Source of the DNA: Zymoseptoria tritici IPO323
Taxonomy: Eukaryota; Ascomycota; Dothideomycetes; Mycosphaerellales; Mycosphaerellaceae
Reading direction: 5' to 3'
Assembly: GCF_000219625.1 (NCBI RefSeq)
Contig: NC_018218.1
Location: 2,480,001 to 2,544,000, forward strand
Length of the DNA stretch: 64,000 bases
The position numbers and the translations under genes are program-made. Positions 10,543-21,822 of this stretch are shown here, piece after piece (within the stretch, counting starts at the first letter, position 1; every line of letters begins with the position of its first letter). Below the pieces are notes generated by a model, which was not told where the DNA came from, searched no databases, and saw only the letters and a list, made by a program, of their open reading frames with translations.

Positions 10543-10866
10543 ATGAAGTGGACCACCTTTCTCGCCGCCATCTTCGCCGGCCTGATCGCGCCCGCAACCG
10601 CAGTACGTCTCCGCCTTGCCTTCCCCTCATGTATGGCCCACGCCGCCGGTCTGCTAACGCCTGTCCTCTCAACGATAGATCGCGGCTAAACCACGACAGC
10701 ACTCTTGCACCGACGAGGGGTGCAGAGATGAATGCGAGTGGATCGGGAAAAGCGGCGGGGCGTGGTAAGTGGAATCCCAACCCGGTCCTTCCTTTTGCCG
10801 GACAGGAGACGCTGATCGCGAATTCACGATAGTATCAACGGAAAGTGCTCGCCTTGCATTGGTTAG
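10543..10866 (+). CDS. Small secreted six-cysteine peptide, defensin/CS-alpha-beta-like, 59 aa
   Basis: Three short exons (10543-10602, 10679-10764, 10833-10866) join in phase into 59 residues. Exon 1 is exactly a 20-residue signal peptide, MKWTTFLAAIFAGLIAPATA. The remainder carries six cysteines at residues 30, 35, 39, 49, 54 and 57. The C-x3-C pair (35/39), the G-G-A-C turn before residue 49 and the closing cysteines resemble the cysteine-stabilised alpha-beta fold of defensins and related small peptides. However, the last pair is C-x2-C rather than the usual C-x-C. Both introns have GT...AG ends and fall where only splicing restores the cysteine frame. A TATA-like site lies about 110 bases upstream. 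The likely role is extracellular (antimicrobial, interspecies or effector-like), but this is inference. Confidence 0.65.
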
Positions 10867-11584
10867 CGGGCCCGGACAGGGAAGTAAGAAAACCAGCTTG
10901 CAGCTGCGGGAGCGGACATGGGGTCGTTGTGGTGGAGGAGTGTGAAAGGATGGATTTCTGTTGCATTGACATCTGGGATGATTGGAGTGGATGCGTTCAA
11001 TGGAGTGAGTGAGTGAGGCAGCAACGAGGCAAGGAGGTACCAATCCGTTGGCAACACCGTCCGCGTCGTCCTTGAAGCTTGGGTTTCAGTGTCGTCTGCC
11101 GTTCCTTCTCGCCCTCGATCCCTTTGCTTGAATTGTCACCATCAGCAACGTGGGCATCTTCGCCGCGGAAAGCTTGACTGGGCTCGTTCCGTGGTCCAGG
11201 ACATGTCGAATCATTGCGAGCAAGGAAGGGTCCCGGGAACCTCCTCACGGCTGCGAGCGGAAAGCTTCTCTCGAGCAACACGAGGGTGACCGCGGACGGT
11301 TGTAAGCCCTGAAGCTACGCATCGTATTGTGTCCCAGGTGAAGCGGAAGGGGGCGGAGTATCGTCCATCCCAGTATCTCGTGGGACGCTTGGAGATCGAA
11401 AATGCTCCGATACTTGCGATGTGCCAACATGCCAAGCAAGAAAGAATGCGCTTGCCTCTGTGTCTTCCCAGCTGCGACTATGAACATTTGCTGTCACCCG
11501 AAGACCGTAGCTGTTACTTCGAGACCACATGCTTGACCATGGATAGGGGAGGGAGACGGAGGCGCAGGCAGAGAGAGAGAGGGG

Positions 11585-11626
<42 letters not shown>

Positions 11627-12722
11627 GGGAGAAGGAGAGAAAGAAGGAGAAGGAGAGGAAGAAGGAGAAGGAAAGATCGATGCTCGGATCACTCACCGCC
11701 TTCATATGGCAGCAACGAATATGTCGAAGTCTCGAGCATTGAACTTTCTGGTCCCCGTTCGATCCCACGACGTCGACATCGGCGAGCTAAAGCCTTCACA
11801 TCTCGTAGCTTCCTCAAACAATCCCCCAAACACCCCATGTTCTCTTGTTCCCCCAAACATGCCTTTCTCAAAGACGACGAGAACAACCCCATTGGTCGAG
11901 ATCCTGTGAAAAGACTCTTCCCGTGACCGGATCGCGACGGATGGGTGGATGGAATCCAACGATTTGATTCCAAACTGTACAGGGAGAGTGCTTACTGTTG
12001 CTGGAAATCCTATCGCCATGTTCTCAGCAAGCAGTATCGATCGTCTCTCCCGAACTGTGATTCTCGCGGTCCAGAGGGCACGCAGGTCAGTTCGACCCGC
12101 GCATGCCTTCAGCTTGAGCCGCACCGTCTGGGAACCCGGTCTTGATTCCCGCGTCGAGCCGGAGTCGTATCCATTAAATTCCTGAGCGAAGAAGAACATA
12201 AGAAGGTCTGGCCAGTCCGCTTCACATCCACAGCCCAAGCCCGATACCGACATCGTGCACTGGCTAAGCGCAGGCAGGAGGAAGGCAGAGACGAAAGGTA
12301 CATAGTTTTTGGTTTGCGGTGACGAAGGAGGGGAGGAAGGACGTTGTCTGCGATGTGGAAGAGAGGGCCGAGATGCATGCATCGTGCTTCTCGGAGTTCT
12401 TCGGCAATGACCCACCGGGTTGCTATGTCTGCAATCCATACCGTTAGTCGAGAGGGATAATCTTTGATATTCAAACGCATGCCAAGAAAATGATTTGTTG
12501 AGATCTCCAGACCACGAACAGAAGAAGCGAGAATGTAAACATTGGTTTGCCGAACTAAACAACAATCATGGCCGCTTTTTGGGAGCGGGCAACCCAGAAA
12601 GACACCGCTAAAGAATCGACAAAGAAACAAGGAGAGAAAAATCACTCAATCTGGTTCTGATTCCGTCGTTCATGCCCAGGCCCTTTTTACGCCAGAATTA
12701 TGCAGTATGTACCTCTTCCCAT
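10867..12722. other. Gene-poor interval with purine repeat
   Basis: No convincing gene is seen. Long open frames on the minus strand (up to 287 codons) have atypical composition and no family features. The interval holds the homopurine repeat listed separately. Confidence 0.45.
11570..11676 (+). repeat. Homopurine (GA)n / GAA-AGG tract, 107 bases
   Basis: Every base from 11570 to 11676 is A or G. It opens with a (GA)n run interrupted by seven Gs, continues with about 17 uninterrupted GA units, and then passes into GAAGGA-type triplets. It is a simple-sequence repeat in a gene-free interval and is likely to be length-variable. Confidence 0.95.
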
Positions 12723-14216
12723 CTACAAAAGTGCCGCGCCGAACAGCGAGAACATGGCCACCAGTCCGGTCATGACGAATGGAGCGTACGACATCTCGCC
12801 CATGTGCACAGACGAGGCGGCGCCCTTGGATCCCGACGGCTTGGCCTTGCCAGTCGCAGTGACGGTTCCGCTACCAGCAGTGGCGGTTCCAGTAGACTCG
12901 CCTCCAGCGTTCTGAGATCCATCACCCTTGAGACCGGGACCGGCGCCGGCGCCTTGGCTCATGTACTTCTCCGCGCCATCGGGCATGGCTGGGAGATCGG
13001 TGCCAGTGAAGTCGATGACCTCCCAAGTGTCGCTGGTGGATGGGCACTCGCTGGCCTGGCCGCTCGACTTGTATCCGCCGTCGCCCTGAGGAGCCTTGGT
13101 GCCCGACAGAGCTTTGCTGAGGGCGTCGAAATCGTCCTTTTCGGTGACTTGGCCGCCGCTAATCTTAACGAGACCAAAGCCGTGGCCTTCTTCAGAGTAC
13201 TCGTAGACGAGACCGCCGGAGTAGACCGAAGTCATATCGTCGCTGTAGAGAGATGCGACTTCGCCAAAGTCACGCGTGTTGGTGATGCAACCGAATTCGG
13301 AGAGGCTAGATACATGGTCAGTGGTGGGTCGGAATGATGCGGAAAAAAGCGTTCAACTCACAAAAGAGGAATGCTGTAGTCGCCGTATTTCTTGACCTTT
13401 TGGTCCCAGCCAGACTTCTCGAAAGACGATGGGCTGCACCAGGAGTAGTCGTTGAAAGCGTAAAAGTCACTGCGCTGGTCGTCGGTTCCGCAGTTCATGT
13501 ACTGTGCCATCTCGAAACCGTTGCTCTCGACGTCCGCAGCGGAGTAACCAACAGGAACCTTGCGGTATCCACGGCTCCCAATGTATTGCCTCATGTCACG
13601 AGTGACGGCCTTGATGTAGGGCGCACAGTTGGTGTTGTTGTCGGCGTTGATGACCTCGTTACCGGAGAAGAAGAGAAGGGTGTTGTCGTAGTTCGCAAAC
13701 GCATCGATGGTCGCGAAGATGCTCTGCAGGTAGGTGGGGTTGTAGGACGCCGCTGGGTCGGCACGGTTGATCGAGTACTTGGGAGTGTTGACATCGAGCG
13801 CAAGGTAGATGCCAGCATCTGCCAGAGCGGACATGCACTCGTCGTGGTTTGCGGTGTTGTCGACAGTGTACACACGGACCGTGTTGATTCCCAGCTTCTT
13901 GAACTCCTCGATGTCGCGCTTGCAGCCATCGACGTCGGCGATGGGGTCTGCGGCCTTGGAGGAGCCGCCGGGTTGGTAGTCGACACCACGGATGTAGAAG
14001 CGGTTGTCGCCCGCAAAGAATGCTGTGGAAGATGTCAATGAATGTCTGTCTCTGTCTCCTTTCGAAATCGAAATCCATACCATTGCCTCTGACCTCGACC
14101 GCTTGAAGCGATCCGGAGCTGGAGCTCGATGCCTTGTTAGCAGCAACCGGAGCGGGAGCAGCAGCAGCGTTGGCCATGGCAGCCGTAGCCGCGAGGATAG
14201 CGATTGAGCCCTTCAT
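12723..14216 (-). CDS. GPI-anchored 1,3-beta-glucanosyltransferase (GH72, Gel/Gas family), 459 aa
   Basis: The exons are 14216-14081, 14022-13362 and 13305-12723. The enzyme cuts internal beta-1,3-glucan and transfers the new end to another chain, lengthening cell-wall glucan at the plasma membrane. An N-terminal signal peptide (MKGSIAILAATAAMANA) precedes the GH72 barrel. The acid/base is E168 in FFSGNEVIN and the nucleophile is E269 in LSEFGC, about 101 residues apart as in yeast Gas1. The C-terminal cysteine-rich X8/CBM43 domain is absent, so this is a Gel1-like short form. A Ser/Thr/Gly-rich stretch and a hydrophobic tail (SYAPFVMTGLVAMFSLFG) mark the GPI attachment region. The 5' leader is pyrimidine-rich on the coding strand. 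Confidence 0.93.
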
Positions 14217-15662
14217 GATGTGTCGTGTCGTTGAATTAAGAGTATTGGATGGTTCGAAAAGTCGTTCGCGTGGCGGATCACGGCGGAGAAGTGAGCGAGG
14301 ATGTAAAGTCGTCTCGAAGCGAATGAGAGACGATAAAAGGTGGTAGTAACGAAGGAGAAAAGGGCAAGAAAAGTCGCGATAATAGGGAAAGAAGGATGGT
14401 GGAAGGGAAGGAAGAAGGAGAAGACTTCCAGGAGACTTGAGATCGCAAGAACGAAAGACCAGACACGGACACGCCCTCTACGCCTTGGCGGTGAAAAGGA
14501 ACATCACGAGTAGTCTCTAGTCTCACCCCCAACGAGAATGGAAACATCGAACGAGGACACGACGCTTCCTTAGCTAATCCCGGCTAAGACCACAAGGTCA
14601 CCCAAGCTTGTGCCAATTCCCCCTTTCTCGCGATCAAGCTCCGAGCCTGGACGCTTTTCTCTCCGCGCCCGCCAATCACACTCCACCCCAAGCAGTGCTT
14701 GGGAGGGCTCAAGGTTGAGATCGGCAGACCGCCAAGCGAGACCTCAAGTAGCCGGAGTCTCTCCGCGACGACATCACGACTGTTTCGACGGCTTGAAACG
14801 GACCGGTCTTGACGTTGGAATGCGGATCTACGTAAGAGGGACCCCTTCTGCTTAACGAATGGCTGTTCGCAATCCGGATGATAGCGCTGTAGCGACGCGA
14901 GAACATCCCACGGCGTGGAGCTGTGTTCATCGGTCGTGAATACATCATACATACCACTTGAACCCTCCGTGGGACACGCGTTCACGGGTGGGACCTTTTA
15001 CACGGCCCTCCCAATCAAAATCTCCACTTCACGAGCCGGGATCATGTATACAGTACATCATACTACACTCGGATTGTGCTCCGCTTTGTATCAACTCCTG
15101 GCTCGGGCATGCCTAGATGAGCACATCGTCATAAGTGTCATTCCCACGTTTACGATCATTAGGTCATTACAAACTTCGTCATGCGAAGGACTCGATCCAT
15201 GCCGCTGGAGAGATCGATTGCGAGGACTCTGCAAACACAATGGTTCATCAATTGCGTTCTATGTATGCTAGTTGTGCGTCCACATCGCTCGTGGCGAGTT
15301 CCTATCAAGTCTTCCTCCGACTGATGCCTGCCTTTCAAGACACCATGAGTAAAAGTGCCAGTCCGCCCGTCCGTGCATGGAAATGAAAACTCATACCCTT
15401 CCCATCAGCCCGAAGTCGTGAACTTCTTCCCGTCTACGTAATCCTCGAAACTCCAGCCAAATGTCAACGCCTTCCTCCTCGCCGCTCTCTCGTACGTGAA
15501 ATGGTTGTGCCTCATCCAACAGAAAACGTCGTCTCCTCCCTTGCTCGTGAGTCGCCGAATGCGACCTTGGGAAATGCCATAACGCTCGTCAATTAAGTAT
15601 GTCGTAAAAAGAAACATGGGCGCGGACTTGTGTAGTCCGTGCTGCCGGTGAGATGCTATCAT
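14217..15662. other. Intergenic region between GH72 gene and Ser/Pro-rich gene
   Basis: The part next to 14217 is the CT-rich leader and promoter of the glucanosyltransferase. The rest holds no recognisable gene. An 85-codon frame directly after the neighbouring stop codon is discussed under findings. Confidence 0.45.
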
Positions 15663-18344
15663 CTATGTTGAAGTCGAGGTGCCGGATTGTCGATGTTTCG
15701 ACTTCCAAAACATGAGCTTCTTGAGCCGATGCTCCTTCTTCTTGGGACCTGCGGTCAAGGCCGAAGACATCGACGTTCGTGGTCGACCATCTTCGGTTCC
15801 GGTCGACCGGGAACCAAACGTTCCTCCCATCAATTGCGACAAGCTGTGAATGCTAGAACGCTTGCGCTGTTGTGCAGAGGCCAAGTTCTGAGAGCTCGAA
15901 TTAACCGACGGTGTCCGACTGCCGCCCACATCGCGCCGCGACAGATTCGCATGCAGCATGCTCAACATGGTGGAGCGACTGCTGGTCAGGGATGGAACAT
16001 CGTCGACAGACCCGCGGACTTCATGCGAGTGGTCGAGGGTGGTGTAAGAGCTCATGGTGCGATTGTCCGTGATGGAGGATGCTGATGTGCCGACGCGAGA
16101 TGTGTCGAATGAGCTCTGTCGGCGATTGAAATCCGGTGAGGAGAATGCCGACGAACTGTACGTCTCGTGTGTCTTCTCGCAGGTATGGCCAACAGGCAGA
16201 GCTAGTATGTCAATGGGTGCTCCCAAAATAGTGGAAGCTTCACTGCTGTCGGATGATTTCGTAAGCGAAGACGCTCTGGGCTCTTCGTAGGACTCGACGA
16301 TTGCGGGCTCGACTGGACTGCACTCCTCGGGAATGGTATCTTCGATGATGGATGATGGGCGTCGCTCGAGCATAGGTGCTGACAGATGAGGACTCCGGCT
16401 TGAGTATGACGAGGCGGGAATCTCCCAGCCGTCGTCTAAACTTGGCGTCGCGGTGACGTCCGTGAGAGCAAAATCTGCCGTCTCAACGAGGTGAACTCCC
16501 AATGCCGAATGATCATCGACGCTGCAAGCATGCGGGCTGTCTGGTCGGACCATGCGGTTGGCAGCGGCCTCGTCTTCCTCCTCTTCCTCGAACACATCTG
16601 CCATAGCAGCCTGAGGTGGCGTCGAGCTTCTACCATGGTCGAAAGCAGCCAGGGCAGGTGCGCTGTATGTCCTGCTGTGGCTGGGTGCGAACTGACCTCC
16701 CATGCCGCCAAATTCGCGGACACCACGGCTTGAATGGAGTCCACGTCGTGGTCGCTGGGAGCCCAGCGAGGACGTGTTGAACGGTCCCAGAGCCGCGTCC
16801 AAGTCTAGCATGGTACCGTAGTCATCAGTGTCGGGAGATGGAAAGCTGCTTCGCTGCGTCAGGTTTGGCTTCTTCATTTCGACAAAGGAGGGCACGTGAG
16901 TAATTGCGGGTGGCTCGGATTCAACTTCGAGGTTGAATACTGCGTCCAAGTCAGTCTCCGCCACCGGCATTTCCTCGATTGGCGGAGTGGTGGGAACGAC
17001 GCCCTCATTCGTTGTTGTGGACGAGTCGATGGACACCGAGCTGTTGTCGCACTGACTTTTGAAGCTTTCTCTCGACTTTCTGGAAATCTTCGACACGGCC
17101 CAATCCTTGATACGTCTCGTCGAGGATCGCCGGTCTTGGTCGGCATCGCTCTCACCCTGGCAAGCGGTGACTGCCGGTGCGGACTCCTGCAGGGACAGGG
17201 CCGACAGACGCGAGGGCTCGTCAACATGCATGGCCATGACAGGTTCGCTGCGTCGGCGATCAAAGCCAAGAGCGTTGCCGAGGGACTGCCTCTTCCTTTG
17301 AGGTGCACGCGGTTTTCGCAGAACATCATCGACAACGAATGCGAGCTTCGGAGAGCTGAGGATTGGCTGTGAGCGTGGACGATCCTGCAATCCCTCTGAA
17401 GTGCTGACTTTGAGCCATTCACCCTCTCTCGCGTCTGGTCGACGGAAAGGTGAAGATGAGGGTGGGGCGCACCATGGACCGTTCTCCAGTGTAGTTCCCA
17501 AGGAAGTCGTCCGTGATCGCGCCGAGGGCGGACTGGGTGTGCTCAGGCTCAACATGGAGGAAATGCTGTTGTTAACAGAGTGCCCGCGAATGGTAGACAT
17601 GGAACCTTCTGTCTCGGATGATATTGTCGATAGGGGACGTGGGATGTACTCGACGTTATCCGAAAATTCTACCCGAGGTCTGGACGACGGCCGGGTGGGC
17701 GAGTCGGCCATGGACGGCTCGTCGAATTGCACTCTTGTCGGAGTCACCGCCGTTGACGAGAGATTGCCAGGATGCTCCAAAGGCGTATTGGGAAGACTGC
17801 TGCTCAACCGCGGCTGCGCCTCTGGTGGTGACATGAAATGGCTCAATTCGTGTCCAGATATGGCGGTTGATCGGCGATGTCGGTGGCCAGGCTTGGCTGT
17901 CGTTGAAATGGCTGTTGACGGTGTCAACTCGGTCTTGCCCGGACTCGAGCTAATGACACCGGACACGCCCTTCCCGCCGACAAGTTCACTGACTTGTCGT
18001 CTATGACCTCCACGCGGCGTGGCTTGCATGACGTCGGGCTGCTCTTCATGTAGTCCAGAAGCATCAGTGGCACTGAAGCTGAAGCTGGGTAGAGCAGAGA
18101 CTCCTCGATTGTGTCTGAGACCGGCGGTCCGAGGATGAGATTCCGCATTCGGACTGAGCTGAACCGACATTGGTCGTCTGCGAGACGAAGCTGTTGGTGT
18201 GCGGAACCCAACACTCTCCGCATCCTGCGATTGCATCGGAAAGACGAATCTTGGATTCGGGATCATATCGATCTGCGGTGGAGAAGACATGCTGCCCATG
18301 TTGTCCGAATACCGCGCTTGTCCGGACATGGCGACCTCAGCCAT
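15663..18344 (-). CDS. Large Ser/Pro-rich, mostly disordered protein of unknown function, 893 aa
   Basis: The frame is uninterrupted. I choose the ATG at 18344 (MAEVAMSGQARYSDN); the open frame extends 26 codons further up without an ATG. The sequence is dominated by Ser, Pro, Thr and Arg, with many RRxS and SP/TP sites that suit kinase or 14-3-3 regulation. It has no membrane segment. An acidic run (EEEEEDE) lies around residue 590, and the C-terminus is strongly basic and lysine-rich (KKKEHRLKKLMFWKSKHR). Proteins of this look are common in filamentous ascomycetes, and some carry loose cell-wall or proline-rich labels. I cannot assign a role. An upstream ORF overlaps the chosen start (see findings). 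Confidence 0.72.
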   Translation of the reverse strand: MAEVAMSGQARYSDNMGSMSSPPQIDMIPNPRFVFPMQSQDAESVGFRTPTASSRRRPMSVQLSPNAESHPRTAGLRHNRGVSALPSFSFSATDASGLHEEQPDVMQATPRGGHRRQVSELVGGKGVSGVISSSPGKTELTPSTAISTTAKPGHRHRRSTAISGHELSHFMSPPEAQPRLSSSLPNTPLEHPGNLSSTAVTPTRVQFDEPSMADSPTRPSSRPRVEFSDNVEYIPRPLSTISSETEGSMSTIRGHSVNNSISSMLSLSTPSPPSARSRTTSLGTTLENGPWCAPPSSSPFRRPDAREGEWLKVSTSEGLQDRPRSQPILSSPKLAFVVDDVLRKPRAPQRKRQSLGNALGFDRRRSEPVMAMHVDEPSRLSALSLQESAPAVTACQGESDADQDRRSSTRRIKDWAVSKISRKSRESFKSQCDNSSVSIDSSTTTNEGVVPTTPPIEEMPVAETDLDAVFNLEVESEPPAITHVPSFVEMKKPNLTQRSSFPSPDTDDYGTMLDLDAALGPFNTSSLGSQRPRRGLHSSRGVREFGGMGGQFAPSHSRTYSAPALAAFDHGRSSTPPQAAMADVFEEEEEDEAAANRMVRPDSPHACSVDDHSALGVHLVETADFALTDVTATPSLDDGWEIPASSYSSRSPHLSAPMLERRPSSIIEDTIPEECSPVEPAIVESYEEPRASSLTKSSDSSEASTILGAPIDILALPVGHTCEKTHETYSSSAFSSPDFNRRQSSFDTSRVGTSASSITDNRTMSSYTTLDHSHEVRGSVDDVPSLTSSRSTMLSMLHANLSRRDVGGSRTPSVNSSSQNLASAQQRKRSSIHSLSQLMGGTFGSRSTGTEDGRPRTSMSSALTAGPKKKEHRLKKLMFWKSKHRQSGTSTST

Positions 18345-21300
18345 GATTGCGCCTTTCCGCAGAGGATGGAATCGAGGATGAGGAGGGACGGGTCGGAGGT
18401 TGTACAGTATCGGTTGCTTCACTCATCGAAGAGGAGCAGTAGGCGCAGGCAGAATCGTCTCGAAGGGTATGAATGGCGCCAATGGAAGTGGAAATTGCGG
18501 CGCGGTCGACAAAATTATCTAGACACGGTATCAGCATACGCTCGAAGCGCCGGAGCGGTCGGATGGTGTGTCCATACAGAGTAGATGAAGTCTGCACCAG
18601 GCAGGGAAGTCGGAGGCACAGTGAGCGGCAGTGCAGAGTCCAGAAGTAAAGACTGTGAAGGATGTGTTTTCGAAGGTGTACCAGTGTCAAAAAGAGTGGA
18701 CGGCAGCGTCTGGATAGATCGCTGGCCAAGACGACGGCACAAACGGATGCTGGCCTGCAACACGACGTGCCCGGGCGGGATGATGATGAGTAGGAGAAGA
18801 AGGGCGGGGGAGGGGAGGGTCGTTTGGACCGGTGGTGGTGGTCCTGGCGAGCGGTGGAGGCAGATCTCAGAAGGAAGCGCTGCGCTCATCTCATCTTAGA
18901 GGGACGGGAACCAAGACAAAGCCCGACCAGCGTGCGCTAGCGTCAAAGGCTAAACGAGGGTTCCTAGTCGAGCAGCGCCACAATAAATGAGCTTGCTGCG
19001 GAGCTTCGTCTCGTCGGACCACTGGTTGCCCACGCCGACAACGAGGCTATGCATGGGTATGTCGTATAATAAGTACAGCATGACCAACAATGCTGGAGTC
19101 GATCTCGAGCACGCATTTCGTGATGATGATATCGTATCGTGTTCGTATCGTAGGTATCTTCAGCACAATACTCGAGGAACACTGCTCCCGCGGCATGATT
19201 GTGCGAGCTGCCACGCATTGGACAATGCCAATCTCAGCCCAGACTGACCGAAAGAGGTACTTCCAAGTTTCGTGCAATAGTGCAGTCCCAGCCAAGATCC
19301 GATGAATCCGCCGCCAATCTCTCTCCTGTGTCCCAATTGAGCTCAACAAGCGACACGCGCGCGGACGGCTGACGTTACTAGTTTCTAGTGCACCTGCCAA
19401 TCGTTGCTGTGACGGCAACCACGAAACTTTCGTCCCCGTATTCTCTCGGTCAGTCCGTGTCCGTGTTCTCTCATGGTGGGAAGATATGCATGGCCATCTC
19501 GACCAGAGCCGTGTAATTGGCTGTTGGCTGTTGGCATCGGAGCTGTATCGCCATCCCTTGCATGCAGCACTAAGGCGGGGGTCCTGCATAGATGTGCTCC
19601 ACATGTTGCAAAATGTGGACGCGGATGCCTTCCCATAATACCCCAAGTCACCCCTCCATCATCACCATGGTGGATCGTAGCATCCCACCATTCCGCGTCT
19701 CACAATCGTTGTTATATGCGAGAACTCTTCACTGGACTCCCGCGGTGGAGCGAGCCATCCGGCGGACGACCACAGTAATCACGGCTCACTCGTGTTTGCT
19801 GTTGCAGTGAGCCGCTAGCACGATCCTGAAACAGCAGAGAGAGTGTTGTCATCGCTGTGAATGCGGCAGGACCAGAGCCATGCAAAGGCGACTGCGACTG
19901 CGACTGTGGCCTATCTGATTCTGAGTCTATGCAGTGCTGCGTTGATCCCACTGCATCGTTAGGTAACGATGCAGTGCGTGCTCGCTTTCTTGCTTTGCAT
20001 ATGCAGCTTCATTCGATAGTGGGAAGCTTGATTTGTAGGGGCCAAGTGGCAGTTCGATGCTGCTCTCGTCCACCTCATCACTACTGATGCGTGCGAACAT
20101 CGTACGATGGCCACCATCTCACCAGTTCAGCGGTGGTTTCATTCCATCGTCTTTCTTGACCGACAGAGCACGACCGGGACCTGTGGACCACTGGACAGCT
20201 GGACCCTGGCCGTTGAGATCTTCAGGGTCTCTGGGGAGATGGGGCGGTCGAGGGGTTGATCAATGATGGTACAGTACAGAAACCTTCTCATCCCGTCGTT
20301 CATCACAAAGTACCTATTGAATGATGATGTACGAAGGAGCACGCCTGACTTCCCATCAATGGAATCCTCTCGTGGCTGACAATCGAGCGCTGTACCATCA
20401 TGTGAAGCCTCGCTCAAAGTCCGCAAATGCCTCACGAGTAACACACGCCGTGCGTCCAGGCGTTCCTACGCCACGAACAAATCTCCACTCACTGGCTGGC
20501 GCCGAGCGAGGAGACACGCGAAGCGCCCCGCGTTCAGCACTCAAACGACGCATGCATACCGTGGCAGTTGCGTCGCCCCGATTCGGTTTCCGCTACGAGT
20601 CTGGCTCCTCGCTACATCGCCATAGCTGTTATGAAGAACGTTTATCGGCATGCGACTTGCATTGCCGCTGAACGCTCGCGCAACGTCGCGCTCCGCCCGG
20701 AGTCCGGCATGGCTGTCTGCACATTCCCAGTCTGGCATTATGGCACCAAGACCTCACGCGTTCTGTCCTCGGTTATCGATGCTGAGCACGTTTTGGCATC
20801 GTCAGTTCACTGCGGACCGTCGGCGAGTCATGTCGGTGACGTGTTTATGGATTCTGCCCATGTTCCTTCGTGTCAGCAGTTGAAGAATCTATTTATGTCG
20901 CACGACACTTTTGCATTGACCAGGGCGAATGTTTGCTCCTGCAAATACGAGCCACGGCATGAACTTCATGAGCCTACCATCAGCACGCAGCCTACAGCAC
21001 CTTGGCGCATCGGACGGGTCACCGTCCAGTTCTTGTCCGCAGGCTAATGGCCGGATTGCAAGGCAGTTAGCCAATCCGACCCTAGACATACCCCCCTGAC
21101 GCCCACCAACGGTGATCCGTCCGATGTGCCAACACGCTGTATTTCGAGTCTGACTACTAGGCGAGGCTCCATGTCTACAGGTTGTTCATACTGCAGCTTG
21201 CGTGCTTCTGGGCGATCTTCTCAACTACTTTTCCAAGGCTCCTGCCAACAGAATACACCTGCAAGTTATCTTCATCTTCTGCTCGCAATGAATGGAAGGC

Positions 21301-21822
21301 ACTCTGATTGGCAATGTCGGTTGCCTGACTGTCATGTCAACGTTCTCAGGTATTCATATCACCAATCGGCCTTTCATTATTGCACCAACGGCATTCCTAT
21401 AGTTGGCCACCATGCAATTTCCAGCCTTGGCACGAACGGCCGTTCACCGTTACACCACATAACGTCAAGCGTCGACAATAACGTCGACAGCTCGCGGCAA
21501 TGCACGCGTACTGCATCGCGACTCACAATGTGAACACGAACCGTGAATTGCGAGAAACAGGACGGGAACACCACGCGAGCATAACTTAATGCGGCCCGCT
21601 TCAAGGAAATCTGGGGCCCTCGGTCGATCCTTGACGAACCCCACGAAAATGCATACACCTCGGCCGTCTTGCAGTGGTATCTCCGGCCATGCTTAGCCGG
21701 GATCAAAGAGCGAAGATATGTCCAGCAACATCGACTCCGAGATATCCAGATTCAAGATCATTCCGGAGTAAAAGCGGTATCCTCGATCAAGCCTCGACTA
21801 CTATCTTCTCAACACCGCCGCG
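18345..21822. other. 3.5-kb interval without a recognised gene
   Basis: The side near 18345 is probably the promoter and leader of the Ser/Pro-rich gene and contains an upstream ORF (18426-18337, minus). The rest carries only short open frames of unlikely composition on both strands. I see no transposon remains, no tRNA-like B box and no clear spliced gene. Confidence 0.45.

Noticed and set aside
11702..12565. 287-codon minus-strand open frame
   Set aside because: The composition is random-looking (many Ser, Arg and Cys scattered), with no conserved motif and no splice support. It is likely chance in GC-rich DNA.
19047..21533. Several open frames of 130-200 codons in the 18.9-21.8 kb interval
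   Set aside because: None starts in good context with family-like sequence, and none joins to a neighbour through convincing splice sites.
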